From NCBI RefSeq assembly GCF_032586235.1, contig NZ_JAWHTD010000005.1:1-64000 (forward strand): 64,000 bases of DNA. The letters are read 5' to 3'. Below the pieces are notes generated by a model that saw nothing but the letters and a program-made list of their open reading frames with translations, was not told the origin of the DNA and ran no database searches. Made by a program: the position numbers and the translations under genes. The stretch is from Aestuariicoccus sp032586235 (lineage in GTDB: Bacteria; Pseudomonadota; Alphaproteobacteria; Rhodobacterales; Rhodobacteraceae). Positions 9,441 through 18,620 of this stretch are shown one piece after another (the stretch's first letter is position 1; each line of letters begins with the position of its first letter).

Positions 9441-9878
9441 ATGAAACACCTCGTGATCGCCGCCTGCCTGGCCGCCACCCCGCTCGCCGCGCAGGACATG
9501 ATACAATACGACACCGACCAAAGCTTCGAGGATGTGCTCTTTGGGCTGGAGAACGCGATCCTCAACGAAGGCCTCGTGATCGACAGCACCAGCCACGTCG
9601 GCGCGATGCTGGAACGCACCCGCGCCGACACCGGGTCGGACGTGCAGCTTTACGAAGCCGCCGATGTGTTCAGCTTCTGCTCGGCCACCCTGTCGCGCAA
9701 GGTGATGGAGGCCGATCCGATGAACATCGTCTACTGCCCCTACGATATCTTCGTCATGGTCCGGTCCGACACGCCCGGCACCACCACCGTCGGCTTCCGC
9801 ACTTTCCCCGAAGGCCCGATGAAAGAGGTCGAGGCGCTTTTGGACTCGCTCGCCAAGGCGGCCATCGGCATGGAATAG
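9441..9878 (+). CDS. Secreted DUF302 family protein
   Basis: A 145-residue protein with a signal peptide (MKHLVIAACLAATPLAAQ, cleavage after about residue 17). The mature part follows the DUF302 pattern: a TDQSFEDVLFGLENAI helix, then a core ending in CPYDIFVMV. DUF302 proteins are small alpha-beta folds of unknown biochemical role, often periplasmic. A strong AAGGAG site lies 8 bases before ATG. It stands alone, divergent from msrP. One Cys pair (SFCSAT and VYCPYD) might form a disulfide in the periplasm. Confidence 0.8.
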   Translation: MKHLVIAACLAATPLAAQDMIQYDTDQSFEDVLFGLENAILNEGLVIDSTSHVGAMLERTRADTGSDVQLYEAADVFSFCSATLSRKVMEADPMNIVYCPYDIFVMVRSDTPGTTTVGFRTFPEGPMKEVEALLDSLAKAAIGME

Positions 9879-10063
9879 GACACGCGGACTCACACCCCGG
9901 TCACAAAGATTTCAGTAGAATTCCAACTGGTCCGCGGCTTAGCGGGCCAGCCCGTTTCGTCAAACCCGATCGGCGAAAAATCCCGCTGAACCAACCCTAT
10001 GCCCCCTGCGTAGGCTAGTACGATGCAACACGGCATCGGAACGCAAAAAAGGAGGACATATCC

Positions 10064-10543
10064 ATGTTCCGCAGAACTTATCTTGCCCTCACCGCCGCCG
10101 CCGTCATGGCCGGCCCGTCGTTCGCCGGCGGCCATTCCAAAGACATCGTGGACACCGCCGTCGAGGCGGGCAGCTTCTCGACCCTCGTCGCCGCCGTTCA
10201 GGCCGCCGGTCTGGTCGACACGCTGAAAGGCGAAGGCCCGTTCACCGTCTTCGCGCCCACCGACGAGGCCTTTGCGGCGCTGCCCGAAGGCACGGTCGAA
10301 ACCCTGCTCATGCCCGAGAACAAGGATCAGCTGACCGCGATCCTCACCTACCACGTGGTGCCGGGTAAGGTCATGTCGTCGGATCTGTCCAACAACATGA
10401 TGGCCACCACCGCGCAGGGCACCGACGTCACCATCATGACCGAAGGCGGCGTGACCGTGAACGGCGCCAATGTCGTCACCGCGGATATCGAGGCGTCGAA
10501 CGGCGTGATCCACGTGATCGACGCGGTGATTCTGCCCGAATAA
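10064..10543 (+). CDS. Secreted fasciclin (FAS1) domain protein
   Basis: A 159-residue protein: signal peptide (residues 1-21, ending PSFAGG) and one FAS1 domain (about 25-158). H1 and H2 motifs are visible: FTVFAPTDEAFAALP and the terminal GVIHVIDAVILPE, with YHVVPGK between. FAS1 domains mediate adhesion or surface association and occur as free periplasmic or secreted proteins in many marine alphaproteobacteria. AGGAGG lies before the ATG. The gene is monocistronic, with a terminator 23 bases downstream. Ligand unknown. Confidence 0.9.
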   Translation: MFRRTYLALTAAAVMAGPSFAGGHSKDIVDTAVEAGSFSTLVAAVQAAGLVDTLKGEGPFTVFAPTDEAFAALPEGTVETLLMPENKDQLTAILTYHVVPGKVMSSDLSNNMMATTAQGTDVTIMTEGGVTVNGANVVTADIEASNGVIHVIDAVILPE

Positions 10544-10565
10544 AGCGAGAATTTTTACAATTCTG

Positions 10566-10605
10566 TCCGGGCGCGGGGATTGTCTCGCGCCCGGAGTCGG
10601 TTTTT
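10566..10605 (+). terminator. Terminator after the fasciclin gene
   Basis: TCCGGGCGCG (10566-10575) and CGCGCCCGGA (10586-10595) form a perfect 10-bp stem with a 10-base loop; TTTTT follows at 10601-10605. Confidence 0.75.
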
Positions 10606-10780
10606 GCCATGATTGGGGCAAAGCCGCCCCAATTCAGCACTTTTTCGACACATTCTTTGCACAATTCCCAACGGCTGCTTACCCTTTGGAGCAATAACAA
10701 AATGATAACGAGGCCGGTTTAAACAGTGACCTTCAAGTGGACGGGTGTGGGGCAACACCTTTGGAAAGGGGAATTCCGGT

Positions 10781-12193
10781 ATGGCCACGACATTTGGCAC
10801 CAGCGGCAACGACACTCTCTCCGGGACCGGCGTACGTGATGTCGTCGATCTGCTGGAGGGCGACGATTATTACTTCGGCGACAACGGCGCCGACCTGATC
10901 GTCGCAGGGCTCGGCAACGACACCGTGCTCGGCGGCAACGGCAGCGATGTTGTCGAAGGTGGCGGGGGCGACGACAGCCTGGTGGGGGCCTGTGGCCACG
11001 ACACCATGTTCGGCGACGATGGCAACGACATCCTCTCCGGCGGCAATGCGAACGATGTGCTTTACGGCGGGCTTGGCCTGGACACGCTGCTGGGCGGCAA
11101 CAATCAGGACGCGCTTTATGGCGGCGACGGCAACGACTCGCTCAATGGCGGCCAGGACAACGATACGCTCGATGGCGGCGCGAATGACGACACGCTGGTC
11201 GGCAACAAGGGCGACGACCTGATGACCGGCGGGGACGGCGCGGATCTGTTCCTGATCGACGGCTACCAGACCGGCAACGACACCATCACCGATTTCGAGA
11301 TCGGCATCGACACGATCGACCTGTCGATCCTCGGGGTTTGGGACATCTCGCAGATCGGCGTGACCGATCTTGGCACCGGCACGCTTCTGAACCTGGGCAA
11401 CGGCAATTCGCTCGAACTTTCGGGCATCGCGGCGGGCGCGCTCTCGAACGCCGATTTCATTCTGGTCGACGCGCCCGATCCCATCGCCACCTCGACCGGC
11501 GGCGACAACGTGACCGGCACGGCCGTTGGCGAGTTGATCAACGGGATGGACGGGTCCGACCGGATCGACGGCGCGGGCGGGAACGACACAATCACCGGCG
11601 ACAACGGCGAAGACACGCTGATCGGCGGCGCGGGCGACGACCTGATGGACGGCGGATCGGGCCAGGACAAGCTCTATGGCAACGACGGCAACGACACGAT
11701 CACCGGCGCGGCGGACAATGACCTGATCTACGGCGGCAGCGGCGATGACGACCTCGACGGCGGCAACAAGAACGACCGCCTTTACGGCGACGACGGCGCG
11801 GACAACCTGATCGGGGCCCATGGCAACGACAAGCTTTATGGGGGGAACGACAGCGACACCCTCGACGGCGGCGCGGGGCGCGACATCCTCGAGGGTGGCG
11901 CGGGCGACGACATCTTGTCCGGTGGCTGGAACGACGACACCATGACCGGCAACGCCGGCGCGGATGTCTTCGTCTTCGAGATCCGCAGCGGGTTCGACAC
12001 GATCACCGACTACGAGGATGGCGTCGACAGCTTCCAGATGGGCGATCTCAGCGCGATCGGAGTCTTCGGCTTTGACGATCTCACGGTCGAGGGCGTGGAC
12101 GGCAACACGGTGGTCACGCTGAACGACTACAACGCCTTCACGCTGACCGGCATCGACGCAGCGACCATCACGGCCGACGACTTCGGTTTCTGA
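10781..12193 (+). CDS. RTX (hemolysin-type calcium-binding repeat) protein 1
   Basis: 470 residues made almost wholly of GGxGxDxUx nonapeptides in two blocks (about 6-158 and 240-398). Each block is capped by a segment of the type GADLFLIDG...NDTITDFEIG, the C-terminal RTX cap also seen in serralysins. There is no N-terminal signal and no catalytic domain, which fits type I secretion through an uncleaved C-terminal signal and calcium-induced folding outside the cell. A single cysteine (C71) sits in a repeat, uncommon for RTX exoproteins. The start was set at 10781 after GGAAAGGGG; an upstream ATG at 10745 lacks a ribosome-binding site. No ABC/MFP secretion genes lie in the window. It may be a surface or matrix protein; there is no evidence for toxicity. 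Confidence 0.85.
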   Translation: MATTFGTSGNDTLSGTGVRDVVDLLEGDDYYFGDNGADLIVAGLGNDTVLGGNGSDVVEGGGGDDSLVGACGHDTMFGDDGNDILSGGNANDVLYGGLGLDTLLGGNNQDALYGGDGNDSLNGGQDNDTLDGGANDDTLVGNKGDDLMTGGDGADLFLIDGYQTGNDTITDFEIGIDTIDLSILGVWDISQIGVTDLGTGTLLNLGNGNSLELSGIAAGALSNADFILVDAPDPIATSTGGDNVTGTAVGELINGMDGSDRIDGAGGNDTITGDNGEDTLIGGAGDDLMDGGSGQDKLYGNDGNDTITGAADNDLIYGGSGDDDLDGGNKNDRLYGDDGADNLIGAHGNDKLYGGNDSDTLDGGAGRDILEGGAGDDILSGGWNDDTMTGNAGADVFVFEIRSGFDTITDYEDGVDSFQMGDLSAIGVFGFDDLTVEGVDGNTVVTLNDYNAFTLTGIDAATITADDFGF

Positions 12194-12227
12194 TCCGGTT
12201 TGCCCCAACAAACACCGTTCAGGATCA

Positions 12228-12256
12228 GGGCACCCTCTGCGGAGGGTGCCCTTTTT
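12228..12256 (+). terminator. Terminator after RTX gene 1
   Basis: GGGCACCCTC (12228-12237) and GAGGGTGCCC (12242-12251) form a perfect 10-bp stem with loop TGCG, followed by TTTTT. Confidence 0.9.
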
Positions 12257-12436
12257 CATGCATGCATTGGCTTTCAAGCAGAAACAATTTCGGTTCTGAC
12301 GCGGATTTGGCGCCCAAATGAAATCAAACTTCGGCCAAAGGCCGGCCATTAACCACGCTTAATCACCCATCCAAGGGCAGAAGTCCCTTTTCAGGCGAAC
12401 GGCAGCCCCGGCCGCAGATGGTGGAGTATGAGCGAC

Positions 12437-14116
12437 ATGGCGACGATCTACGAAAACGGCGATTCCGACTATTTCACGCCGCCCAGCCAGACCATGCAGG
12501 TCGGCGATGTCTTCGAAGGGATCAATTACACCGGCGACTTCGGCGACAAGGTCTGGGTGCCTCTGATCGCGGGCGCGCGCTATACGATCACCATGACCGG
12601 TCTCTCCGCGACCGACGCCTACCACATCTACTGGAACAACTTCGCCGGCGACGCCGGTTCGATCAGCTTTTCCGGCGGCGCGATCACCGGCACCAACAAC
12701 GTGTCCGGCGCGGCCAGCGACATCGAGGCGGGCCCCGGGACGGTGACCTATACGCTGACCCCGCTGGTCAGCACGGATTACGAAATGATCCTTGCGCGCG
12801 GTTCCTGGGCGGATGGCGACATCACTTACCAGATCGGCGTGGCCGATTTCGTCGTGCCGACGCTCTTTACCGACGAGGCCGACAATGTAACCGGCACCTC
12901 GGGGGCCGACGATTACAATATGCTGCGCGGCGACGACACGCTCGACGCCGGGGATGGAAACGACTCGGTGTTCGGCGCGCATGGCGCGGACGACATCACC
13001 GGCGGGCCGGGTGACGATTCCCTGAACGGCGACAACGACAACGACGTCGTGTCCGGCGGCACCGGGCGCGATACGCTGCTGGGCGGCAACCATGACGACA
13101 CGCTCAGCGGCGGGGCGGATGACGACCTGCTCAACGGCGGCAACGGCAACGACTCGCTCTTGGGCGACGGCGGGGCCGACCTGCTGATCGGCGGCAAGAA
13201 CGACGACATTCTCGACGGCGGCGCGGGGGCGGATACGCTCAACGGCAGCTTCGGCAACGATACGATGACCGGCGGGACCGAGGCCGACGTCTATGTCATC
13301 TCGGCCAGCAACGGTGCCGACGTGATCGACGCTTTCGAGGACGGGGTGGATCTGATCGACGTTACGGCCATAGGTGTGGCCGGGCTTGGCGACATGGCCA
13401 TCAGCCAGGCTGGCGCGGATGTGCTGATCGACCTTGGCGGCGGCAACCAGATCACCCTGACCGCCTTTGACTTGGCCGATGTGGACGCCGGCGATTTCAT
13501 CCTGGCCCCCGATCCGACGCTGGGCACCGCGGGCGACGACATGCTGATCGCCGACGACAGCGCCACCACGATAGAGGGCGGCGAAGGCGCCGACCGCATC
13601 CACGGCAAAGCGGGCAACGACAACCTCTCGGGCGGCAATGGCAAGGACAGCATCGACGGGAACGAGGGCGACGACACGCTCGACGGCGGCGATGGCAACG
13701 ACCGCATGTCGGGCGGCAAGGGGGCCGATGTCATGTCCGGCGGGGCCCGGAACGACGACATGTCCGGCGGGGCCGAGGCCGATGCGATGAGCGGCGGCAC
13801 CGGCAACGACGCACTGGCGGGCGACGATGGCGATGACACGCTTGAGGGCGGCGCCGGGCACGACGAACTGAGCGGCGGCACCGGCGCCGACACCTTTGTC
13901 TTTTCGGTCGTCAACGGGCGTGACACGCTCACGGATTTCGAGGATGGCGTCGATCTGCTCGATGTGCAGGCGCTGACCCTGACGGGCATCGCCGATCTGA
14001 CGATCACCCAGGATGGCGCGGATGCGCTGATCAGCCTCGACGGGTCTATGGGCAATACCGTGCGGCTGACCGGCGTCGACATCGCCGATATCGACGCGGC
14101 CGACTTCCTGTTCTGA
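12437..14116 (+). CDS. RTX calcium-binding protein 2 with N-terminal PPC-like domain
   Basis: 559 residues. Residues 1 to about 145 form a beta-rich domain (YTITMTGLSATDAYHIYW..., then STDYEMILARGSW) that resembles bacterial pre-peptidase C-terminal (PPC) sandwich domains often joined to RTX repeats. Two RTX blocks follow (about 155-290 and 355-485), each with a GADVYVISASNGADVIDAF-like cap. There is no catalytic site. ATG at 12437 was preferred because GGAG lies 10 bases upstream; the ATG at 12428 is only one base from it. The gene is probably paralogous to its upstream neighbour and is likewise a candidate type I secreted, calcium-folded surface protein. It has its own terminator before clpB. 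Confidence 0.82.
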   Translation: MATIYENGDSDYFTPPSQTMQVGDVFEGINYTGDFGDKVWVPLIAGARYTITMTGLSATDAYHIYWNNFAGDAGSISFSGGAITGTNNVSGAASDIEAGPGTVTYTLTPLVSTDYEMILARGSWADGDITYQIGVADFVVPTLFTDEADNVTGTSGADDYNMLRGDDTLDAGDGNDSVFGAHGADDITGGPGDDSLNGDNDNDVVSGGTGRDTLLGGNHDDTLSGGADDDLLNGGNGNDSLLGDGGADLLIGGKNDDILDGGAGADTLNGSFGNDTMTGGTEADVYVISASNGADVIDAFEDGVDLIDVTAIGVAGLGDMAISQAGADVLIDLGGGNQITLTAFDLADVDAGDFILAPDPTLGTAGDDMLIADDSATTIEGGEGADRIHGKAGNDNLSGGNGKDSIDGNEGDDTLDGGDGNDRMSGGKGADVMSGGARNDDMSGGAEADAMSGGTGNDALAGDDGDDTLEGGAGHDELSGGTGADTFVFSVVNGRDTLTDFEDGVDLLDVQALTLTGIADLTITQDGADALISLDGSMGNTVRLTGVDIADIDAADFLF

Positions 14117-14135
14117 CCGCCGCGCCGGCAACGAA

Positions 14136-14163
14136 AAAGGCCCGCCATCTCTGGCGGGCCTTT
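14136..14163. terminator. Bidirectional terminator between RTX gene 2 and clpB
   Basis: AAAGGCCCGCCA (14136-14147) and TGGCGGGCCTTT (14152-14163) form a perfect 12-bp stem with loop TCTC. A and T tracts flank both sides, serving the two convergent genes. Confidence 0.88.
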
Positions 14164-14182
14164 CACATTTTTCAGGCAGCGC

Positions 14183-16801
14183 TCAGTGCACCACGGCATC
14201 GTCCGGTCGGGGCCGGTTGCTCGCCGCGATGCGGTCGCCGATGATCAGCCCGTCGGTCCCGGCGCTGACCGGCACGGTGTCGCCGTCGGCCACATCGCCC
14301 GCCAGCAGCATCTCGGCCAGCGGATCCTGCAGGCTGCGCTGTATCACCCGCTTGAGCGGCCGCGCCCCGAACACCGGATCGTAACCTTCGTCGGCGAGCC
14401 AGGTCTTGGCCGCATCGTCCAGCTCGAGCCGGATCTTGCGCGCTGCAAGCCGCTTGAGCAACCGGCTGAGCTGGATATCCACGATCCCGGCCATGTCGTC
14501 GCGCTTGAGCCGGTCGAAGATGATCGTCTCGTCCAGACGGTTCAGGAATTCGGGGCGGAAATGCGCCCGCACCGCATCCATCACGTCGCGCCGCGCCTGG
14601 CCGCTGTCCGCGCCCTCGGGCAACTGGCTAAGCGCCTGCGAGCCAAGGTTCGAGGTCAGCACGATCAGCGTCTGCTTAAAGTCGACCGTGCGGCCCTGAC
14701 CGTCGGTCAGCACACCGTCGTCGAGCACCTGCAAGAGCACGTTGAAGACATCCGGATGCGCCTTTTCGACCTCGTCGAAAAGCACAACCTGATAGGGACG
14801 CCGCCGCACCGCTTCGGTCAGCACGCCGCCTTCGTCATAGCCGATATAGCCCGGAGGCGCGCCGATCAGGCGGGCGACCGAATGTTTCTCCATGAACTCG
14901 GACATGTCGACGCGGACCATCGCGTTGTCGTCGTCAAAGAGGAACTCGGCCACGGCCTTGGTCAGCTCGGTCTTGCCCACGCCGGTCGGCCCGAGGAAGA
15001 GGAACGACCCAAGCGGGCGGTTCTCATCATTCAGCCCGGCACGCGCGCGCCGCACGGCATTGGCCACGGCGGTGACGGCCTGATCCTGGCCGACGACCCG
15101 CTTGTGCAGACCTTCTTCCATGCGCAGCAGCTTTTCACGCTCGCCTTCCAGCATCTTGGCCACCGGGATACCGGTCCAGCGCTCGACCACACCCGCGATC
15201 TGTTCGGGCCGCACGGCCTCTTCGACCATGACGCCGTCGTCTTCCTGCGCCTCGGCCTCGGCCAGCTGCTTTTCAAGCTGCGGGATGACGCCGTAGGACA
15301 GCTCGCCCGCCTTGGCCAGATCGCCGTGGCGCTTGGCGATTTCCAGATCGGCCCGCGCCTTGTCGAGCTGTTCCTTCAACTCGCGCGCGCTGGCCAGCTT
15401 GTCGCGCTCGGCCTGCCACTTGGCGGTCATCTCGGCGCTCTGCTGCTGCAGATCGGCCAGGTCCTTTTCCAGCTTTTCCAGCCGGTCGCGCGACGCCTGG
15501 TCGTCTTCCAGCCGCAGCGCCTCGACCTCGATCTGCTTTTGCAGGATGTCGCGGTCCAGCGCGTCCAGCTCCTCGGGCTTGCTGTCCACTTCCATCCGCA
15601 GACGCGACGCCGCCTCGTCCATCAGGTCGATGGCCTTGTCCGGCAGGAAACGGTCGGTGATATAGCGGTTCGACAAGGTCGCCGCCGCCACCAGCGCGCT
15701 GTCCGAGATACGCACGCCGTGGTGCAGCTCGTACTTTTCCTTGATGCCGCGCAGGATGCTGATCGTGTCCTCGACCGTCGGCTCCTGCACCAACAGCGGC
15801 TGGAACCGCCGCGCCAGTGCCGCGTCCTTTTCGACGTGCTTGCGGTATTCATCCAGCGTGGTCGCACCGACGCAATGCAGCTCGCCCCGCGCCAGCGCCG
15901 GTTTCAAGAGGTTCGAGGCGTCCATCGCCCCGTCCGCCTTGCCCGCGCCGACAAGCGTGTGCATCTCGTCGATGAAGAGGATGATCTCGCCCGCTGCAGA
16001 CGTGACCTCATTCAGCACGGCCTTCAGCCGTTCCTCGAATTCACCGCGGTATTTCGCACCGGCGATCAGCGCGCCCATGTCGAGCGCCAGAAGCCGCTTG
16101 TTGCGCAGCGATTCCGGCACGTCGCCGTTCACGATCCGCAGGGCGAGGCCCTCGGCGATCGCGGTCTTACCGACGCCCGGCTCACCGATCAGCACCGGGT
16201 TGTTCTTGGTCCGGCGGCTCAGCACCTGCATGGCGCGGCGAATTTCCTCGTCGCGGCCGATGATCGGGTCGATCTTGCCCTGCTCGGCGGCCTCGGTCAG
16301 ATCGCGCGCATATTTCTTCAGCGCGTCATAGCCTTCTTCCGCGCTCGCCGTGTCGGCGGTGCGGCCCTTGCGGATGTCGTTGACGGCGGCGTTGAGCGCC
16401 TGCGCGTTCACCGCGCCGGCCTCCAGCGCCTCTTTCGCCGGGCTTTTGACCATGGCCAGCGCCATCAGAATACGCTCGACCGGCACAAAGCTGTCGCCCG
16501 CCTTCTTGGCGATTTTCTCGGCCTCGTCCAGCACCTTGGCGGTGGTCGAATCGAGATAGACCTGCCCGGCGTCGCCGGACACCTTGGGGATCTTGGCCAT
16601 CTTGGTATCAAGCGCCTGCACCACGCGCTCCGGCGCGCCGCCGGAGCGCGTGATCAGGTTGCTGGCCAGACCCTGATCGTCGTCCATCAGCGCCTTGAGA
16701 ACATGTTCGGGGGACAGTTTCTGATGGCTCTCGCGCATCGCAATGGTCTGTGCGGCCTGAATGAAACCGCGCGACCGTTCCGTGAACTTCTCCAAGTTCA
16801 T
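14183..16801 (-). CDS. clpB: ATP-dependent chaperone ClpB
   Basis: 872 residues, the normal length for this hexameric AAA+ disaggregase, which works with DnaK to recover aggregated proteins after heat stress. Domain order is complete: N-domain (1-145), AAA-1 with Walker A GEPGVGKT (206-213) and Walker B ILFIDEMHTL, the coiled-coil M-domain (about 410-525, which separates ClpB from ClpA/ClpC), and AAA-2 with GPTGVGKT (about residue 605) and VVLFDEVEKA. There is no ClpP-binding IGF loop evident. AAGGAGA precedes the ATG. A heat-shock sigma-32-like promoter lies about 85 bases upstream. Confidence 0.97.
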   Translation of the reverse strand: MNLEKFTERSRGFIQAAQTIAMRESHQKLSPEHVLKALMDDDQGLASNLITRSGGAPERVVQALDTKMAKIPKVSGDAGQVYLDSTTAKVLDEAEKIAKKAGDSFVPVERILMALAMVKSPAKEALEAGAVNAQALNAAVNDIRKGRTADTASAEEGYDALKKYARDLTEAAEQGKIDPIIGRDEEIRRAMQVLSRRTKNNPVLIGEPGVGKTAIAEGLALRIVNGDVPESLRNKRLLALDMGALIAGAKYRGEFEERLKAVLNEVTSAAGEIILFIDEMHTLVGAGKADGAMDASNLLKPALARGELHCVGATTLDEYRKHVEKDAALARRFQPLLVQEPTVEDTISILRGIKEKYELHHGVRISDSALVAAATLSNRYITDRFLPDKAIDLMDEAASRLRMEVDSKPEELDALDRDILQKQIEVEALRLEDDQASRDRLEKLEKDLADLQQQSAEMTAKWQAERDKLASARELKEQLDKARADLEIAKRHGDLAKAGELSYGVIPQLEKQLAEAEAQEDDGVMVEEAVRPEQIAGVVERWTGIPVAKMLEGEREKLLRMEEGLHKRVVGQDQAVTAVANAVRRARAGLNDENRPLGSFLFLGPTGVGKTELTKAVAEFLFDDDNAMVRVDMSEFMEKHSVARLIGAPPGYIGYDEGGVLTEAVRRRPYQVVLFDEVEKAHPDVFNVLLQVLDDGVLTDGQGRTVDFKQTLIVLTSNLGSQALSQLPEGADSGQARRDVMDAVRAHFRPEFLNRLDETIIFDRLKRDDMAGIVDIQLSRLLKRLAARKIRLELDDAAKTWLADEGYDPVFGARPLKRVIQRSLQDPLAEMLLAGDVADGDTVPVSAGTDGLIIGDRIAASNRPRPDDAVVH

Positions 16802-16885
16802 GGCATTCTCCTTCCGCTAAGCGCCCGGTGAATGAAACCGCGCCTGACTTGGCAGCACGCGAAGGGCCCGGGCCTCTGCTGGAAA

Positions 16886-16914
16886 AGATGGCAACGGGGC
16901 GCGCGCCCTTCAAG
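16886..16914 (-). promoter_or_regulatory. Candidate RpoH (sigma-32) promoter of clpB
   Basis: The minus strand reads CTTGAA (16909-16914), 17 bases, CCATCT (16886-16891), close to the alphaproteobacterial heat-shock pattern CTTGAA with a CCATNT-type -10. It is upstream of a classical heat-shock gene, which raises its plausibility. Confidence 0.5.
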
Positions 16915-17041
16915 CCCGCAAGGTGAAATATCTCGGTTTTTGAATATGACTCGCACCCACATCTTTTCCGGCGCAACACGTGCTTGACAGCCCGCCCACC
17001 GGCACCCATCACCGCCGCAGCGAAAACCAGAGGAAAGCCCC

Positions 17042-17731
17042 ATGTCCGATGACCGTCTGATCGTAGCCCTCGACGTGCCCAACGCGCTCGATGGGCTGGC
17101 CCTGTGCGAACAACTGGGCGACGCGGTGTCGTTCTACAAGATCGGGCTGGGGATGCTGACGGGCGGCGGGCTGGCGCTGGCCAACGAGCTGAAGCAGGAA
17201 CACGGCAAGCGCGTCTTTCTGGACATGAAGCTTTTCGACATCGGCGCGACCGTCGAAAACGCGGTGCGCGGGCTGGCGCAGTTCGATCTGGATTTCCTGA
17301 CCGTGCATGGCGACCCCCATGTGGTGCGCGCCGCCAAGGAGGGCGCTGCGGGCAACGACCTGCAGATCCTGGCCGTCACCATCCTGACCTCACTCGACCG
17401 CGCCGATCTGGACGCGGCGCTGATCCAGCCGGGCAATATCGCCGATCTGGTCGCGACCCGCGCCGCGCGGGCCTTCGAGGCCGGGGCCGACGGGGTGATC
17501 GCCTCGCCCAACGAGGCGGCGATGATCCGCGCCCTGCCCGAGGCGGCGGGCAAGCTGATCGTTACCCCCGGCGTACGACCCGAAGGCGCGGACGCGGGCG
17601 ACCAAAAGCGCATCGCAACTCCCGCCGCCTCAATCGCCGCCGGGGCCGATCACATCGTGGTCGGCCGCCCCGTCTGGCGCGCCGCCGATCCCGCACAGGC
17701 CGCGCGGGACATCCTGGATACCCTGCCCTGA
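17042..17731 (+). CDS. pyrF: Orotidine 5'-phosphate decarboxylase
   Basis: 229 residues, a TIM-barrel enzyme that decarboxylates OMP to UMP, the last step of de novo pyrimidine synthesis in the cytoplasm. It opens with LIVALDVPN, carries the catalytic Asp-Lys-Asp set in FLDMKLFDIG (D61, K63, D66), and has phosphate-binding VTPGVRPEG and HIVVGRPVW near the C-terminus. The length is normal for the short bacterial type. The start ATG follows an AGAGGAAAG site. It is divergent from clpB and may be co-transcribed with the small gene 81 bases downstream. Confidence 0.95.
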   Translation: MSDDRLIVALDVPNALDGLALCEQLGDAVSFYKIGLGMLTGGGLALANELKQEHGKRVFLDMKLFDIGATVENAVRGLAQFDLDFLTVHGDPHVVRAAKEGAAGNDLQILAVTILTSLDRADLDAALIQPGNIADLVATRAARAFEAGADGVIASPNEAAMIRALPEAAGKLIVTPGVRPEGADAGDQKRIATPAASIAAGADHIVVGRPVWRAADPAQAARDILDTLP

Positions 17732-17812
17732 CGCACCTGCGGCAATGCTTAGCGGGAACAATTTCCGGCCTGTCGGCGTTGCACGACAATATGACAGGCA
17801 CGAGGTTAACCC

Positions 17813-18118
17813 ATGAGCACCGGAAACCCGCAGCTTCGCGACGTCACCTACAACGCCGCAACCCAGGCCTTCGAGGCGCTGGTCGCCTTTGACACGGCAG
17901 AGGGCCGCCAGCGCATCGCCAGCACCTTCGCCGCCCCCATCGACACACCATTCGAACGCGCGGCACAGGGGCTTTGGCAGGCGGCGCTGGTCCGTCTGAA
18001 CCAACCCGGCACGTTGCGGTCGCGCCGCGCGACCGCGGCAGACGCCGCGCGCGAAACGGCGGAATCCCGCACAATCGCTGCCTTCTTCCAGCAGTTCGTG
18101 CAGCGCCGCGCGGCCTGA
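17813..18118 (+). CDS. Hypothetical protein, Rhodobacteraceae type
   Basis: A 101-residue soluble protein with no signal peptide, membrane segment or known motif. It opens MSTGNPQLRDVTYNAATQAF, continues with a likely beta-hairpin (FEALVAFDTAEGRQRIASTF), and ends in a long arginine- and alanine-rich helix. GAGG lies upstream of the ATG. It probably follows pyrF on the same transcript. I recognise the general pattern from related genomes but no function; coding character is good. Confidence 0.6.
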   Translation: MSTGNPQLRDVTYNAATQAFEALVAFDTAEGRQRIASTFAAPIDTPFERAAQGLWQAALVRLNQPGTLRSRRATAADAARETAESRTIAAFFQQFVQRRAA

Positions 18119-18131
18119 CGCGCCCCGGCCC

Positions 18132-18557
18132 TCAGCGGTTCGGGCGGTCGAGCAGATAGGCTTGCAGCACGTCCCGAAAATGCGGGATCGCATCGGGGCT
18201 CTGCACAAAGGCCTCTGCCGTCATCATCAGCCAACCCGCGCCCTCACCGCCAAAGCGCACATCGGCGATCCGTTCCGCGCCGAATTCCGCCGCAAAAAAC
18301 CAGCTCGCCGCACCGCCCTGCCGGTGAACATGCGACCAGATCAGCGCGTCCGGCGCCACTGACAGCCCGATCTCTTCGCGGGTCTCGCGCAGGGCACAGG
18401 CCTGCGGGCTCTCCGCGCCCTCGCGGCCGCCGCCAGGGAAATCCAGACAACCGGGCCAGGGAATGCCCGGCGCGTGGTCGCGCCGCAGAACCACCAGCCG
18501 TTCCCCCAGAAAGAGGATCAGCTTGGCCCCGGCAAATGGTGCAGTCATGTCGGTCAT
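18132..18557 (-). CDS. NUDIX hydrolase
   Basis: 141 residues with a complete Nudix box G-x5-E-x7-RE-x2-EE-x-G in GGREGAESPQACALRETREE (from about residue 43), the Mg-binding helix that cleaves nucleoside diphosphates linked to another group. The N-terminal strands (LILFLGERLVVLRRD) and the C-terminal SHVHRQGGAASWFFAA part complete a single-domain enzyme. The substrate is not deducible; it could sanitise oxidised nucleotides or process cofactors. The start is uncertain between ATG 18557 and ATG 18548, neither with a clear ribosome-binding site. It is divergent from dinB, with 63 bases between the starts. Confidence 0.87.
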   Translation of the reverse strand: MTDMTAPFAGAKLILFLGERLVVLRRDHAPGIPWPGCLDFPGGGREGAESPQACALRETREEIGLSVAPDALIWSHVHRQGGAASWFFAAEFGAERIADVRFGGEGAGWLMMTAEAFVQSPDAIPHFRDVLQAYLLDRPNR

Positions 18558-18620
18558 GGTGTCGGGTCCATCTCGGACGTATACTGCACACATAGTCTCT
18601 CCGTCCCCGGATCGCACCCC

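Noticed and set aside
10900..13900. CRISPR array or non-coding tandem repeat
   Set aside because: The repetition is the 27-base period of RTX nonapeptides in coding frame, without spacers.
10733..14131. Two long minus-strand frames (538 and 590 residues) antisense to the RTX genes
   Set aside because: They arise from the periodic GGxGxD codons read backwards; composition is Val/Ala/Arg-rich without domains, and the plus strand has clear RTX motifs, ribosome-binding sites and terminators.
14186..16831. 881-residue plus-strand frame opposite clpB
   Set aside because: High-GC antisense frame; ClpB on the minus strand has all expected motifs.
18558..18620. LexA-type SOS box for dinB
   Set aside because: No GTTC-N7-GTTC or GAAC-N7-GAAC pattern is present in the dinB upstream region.
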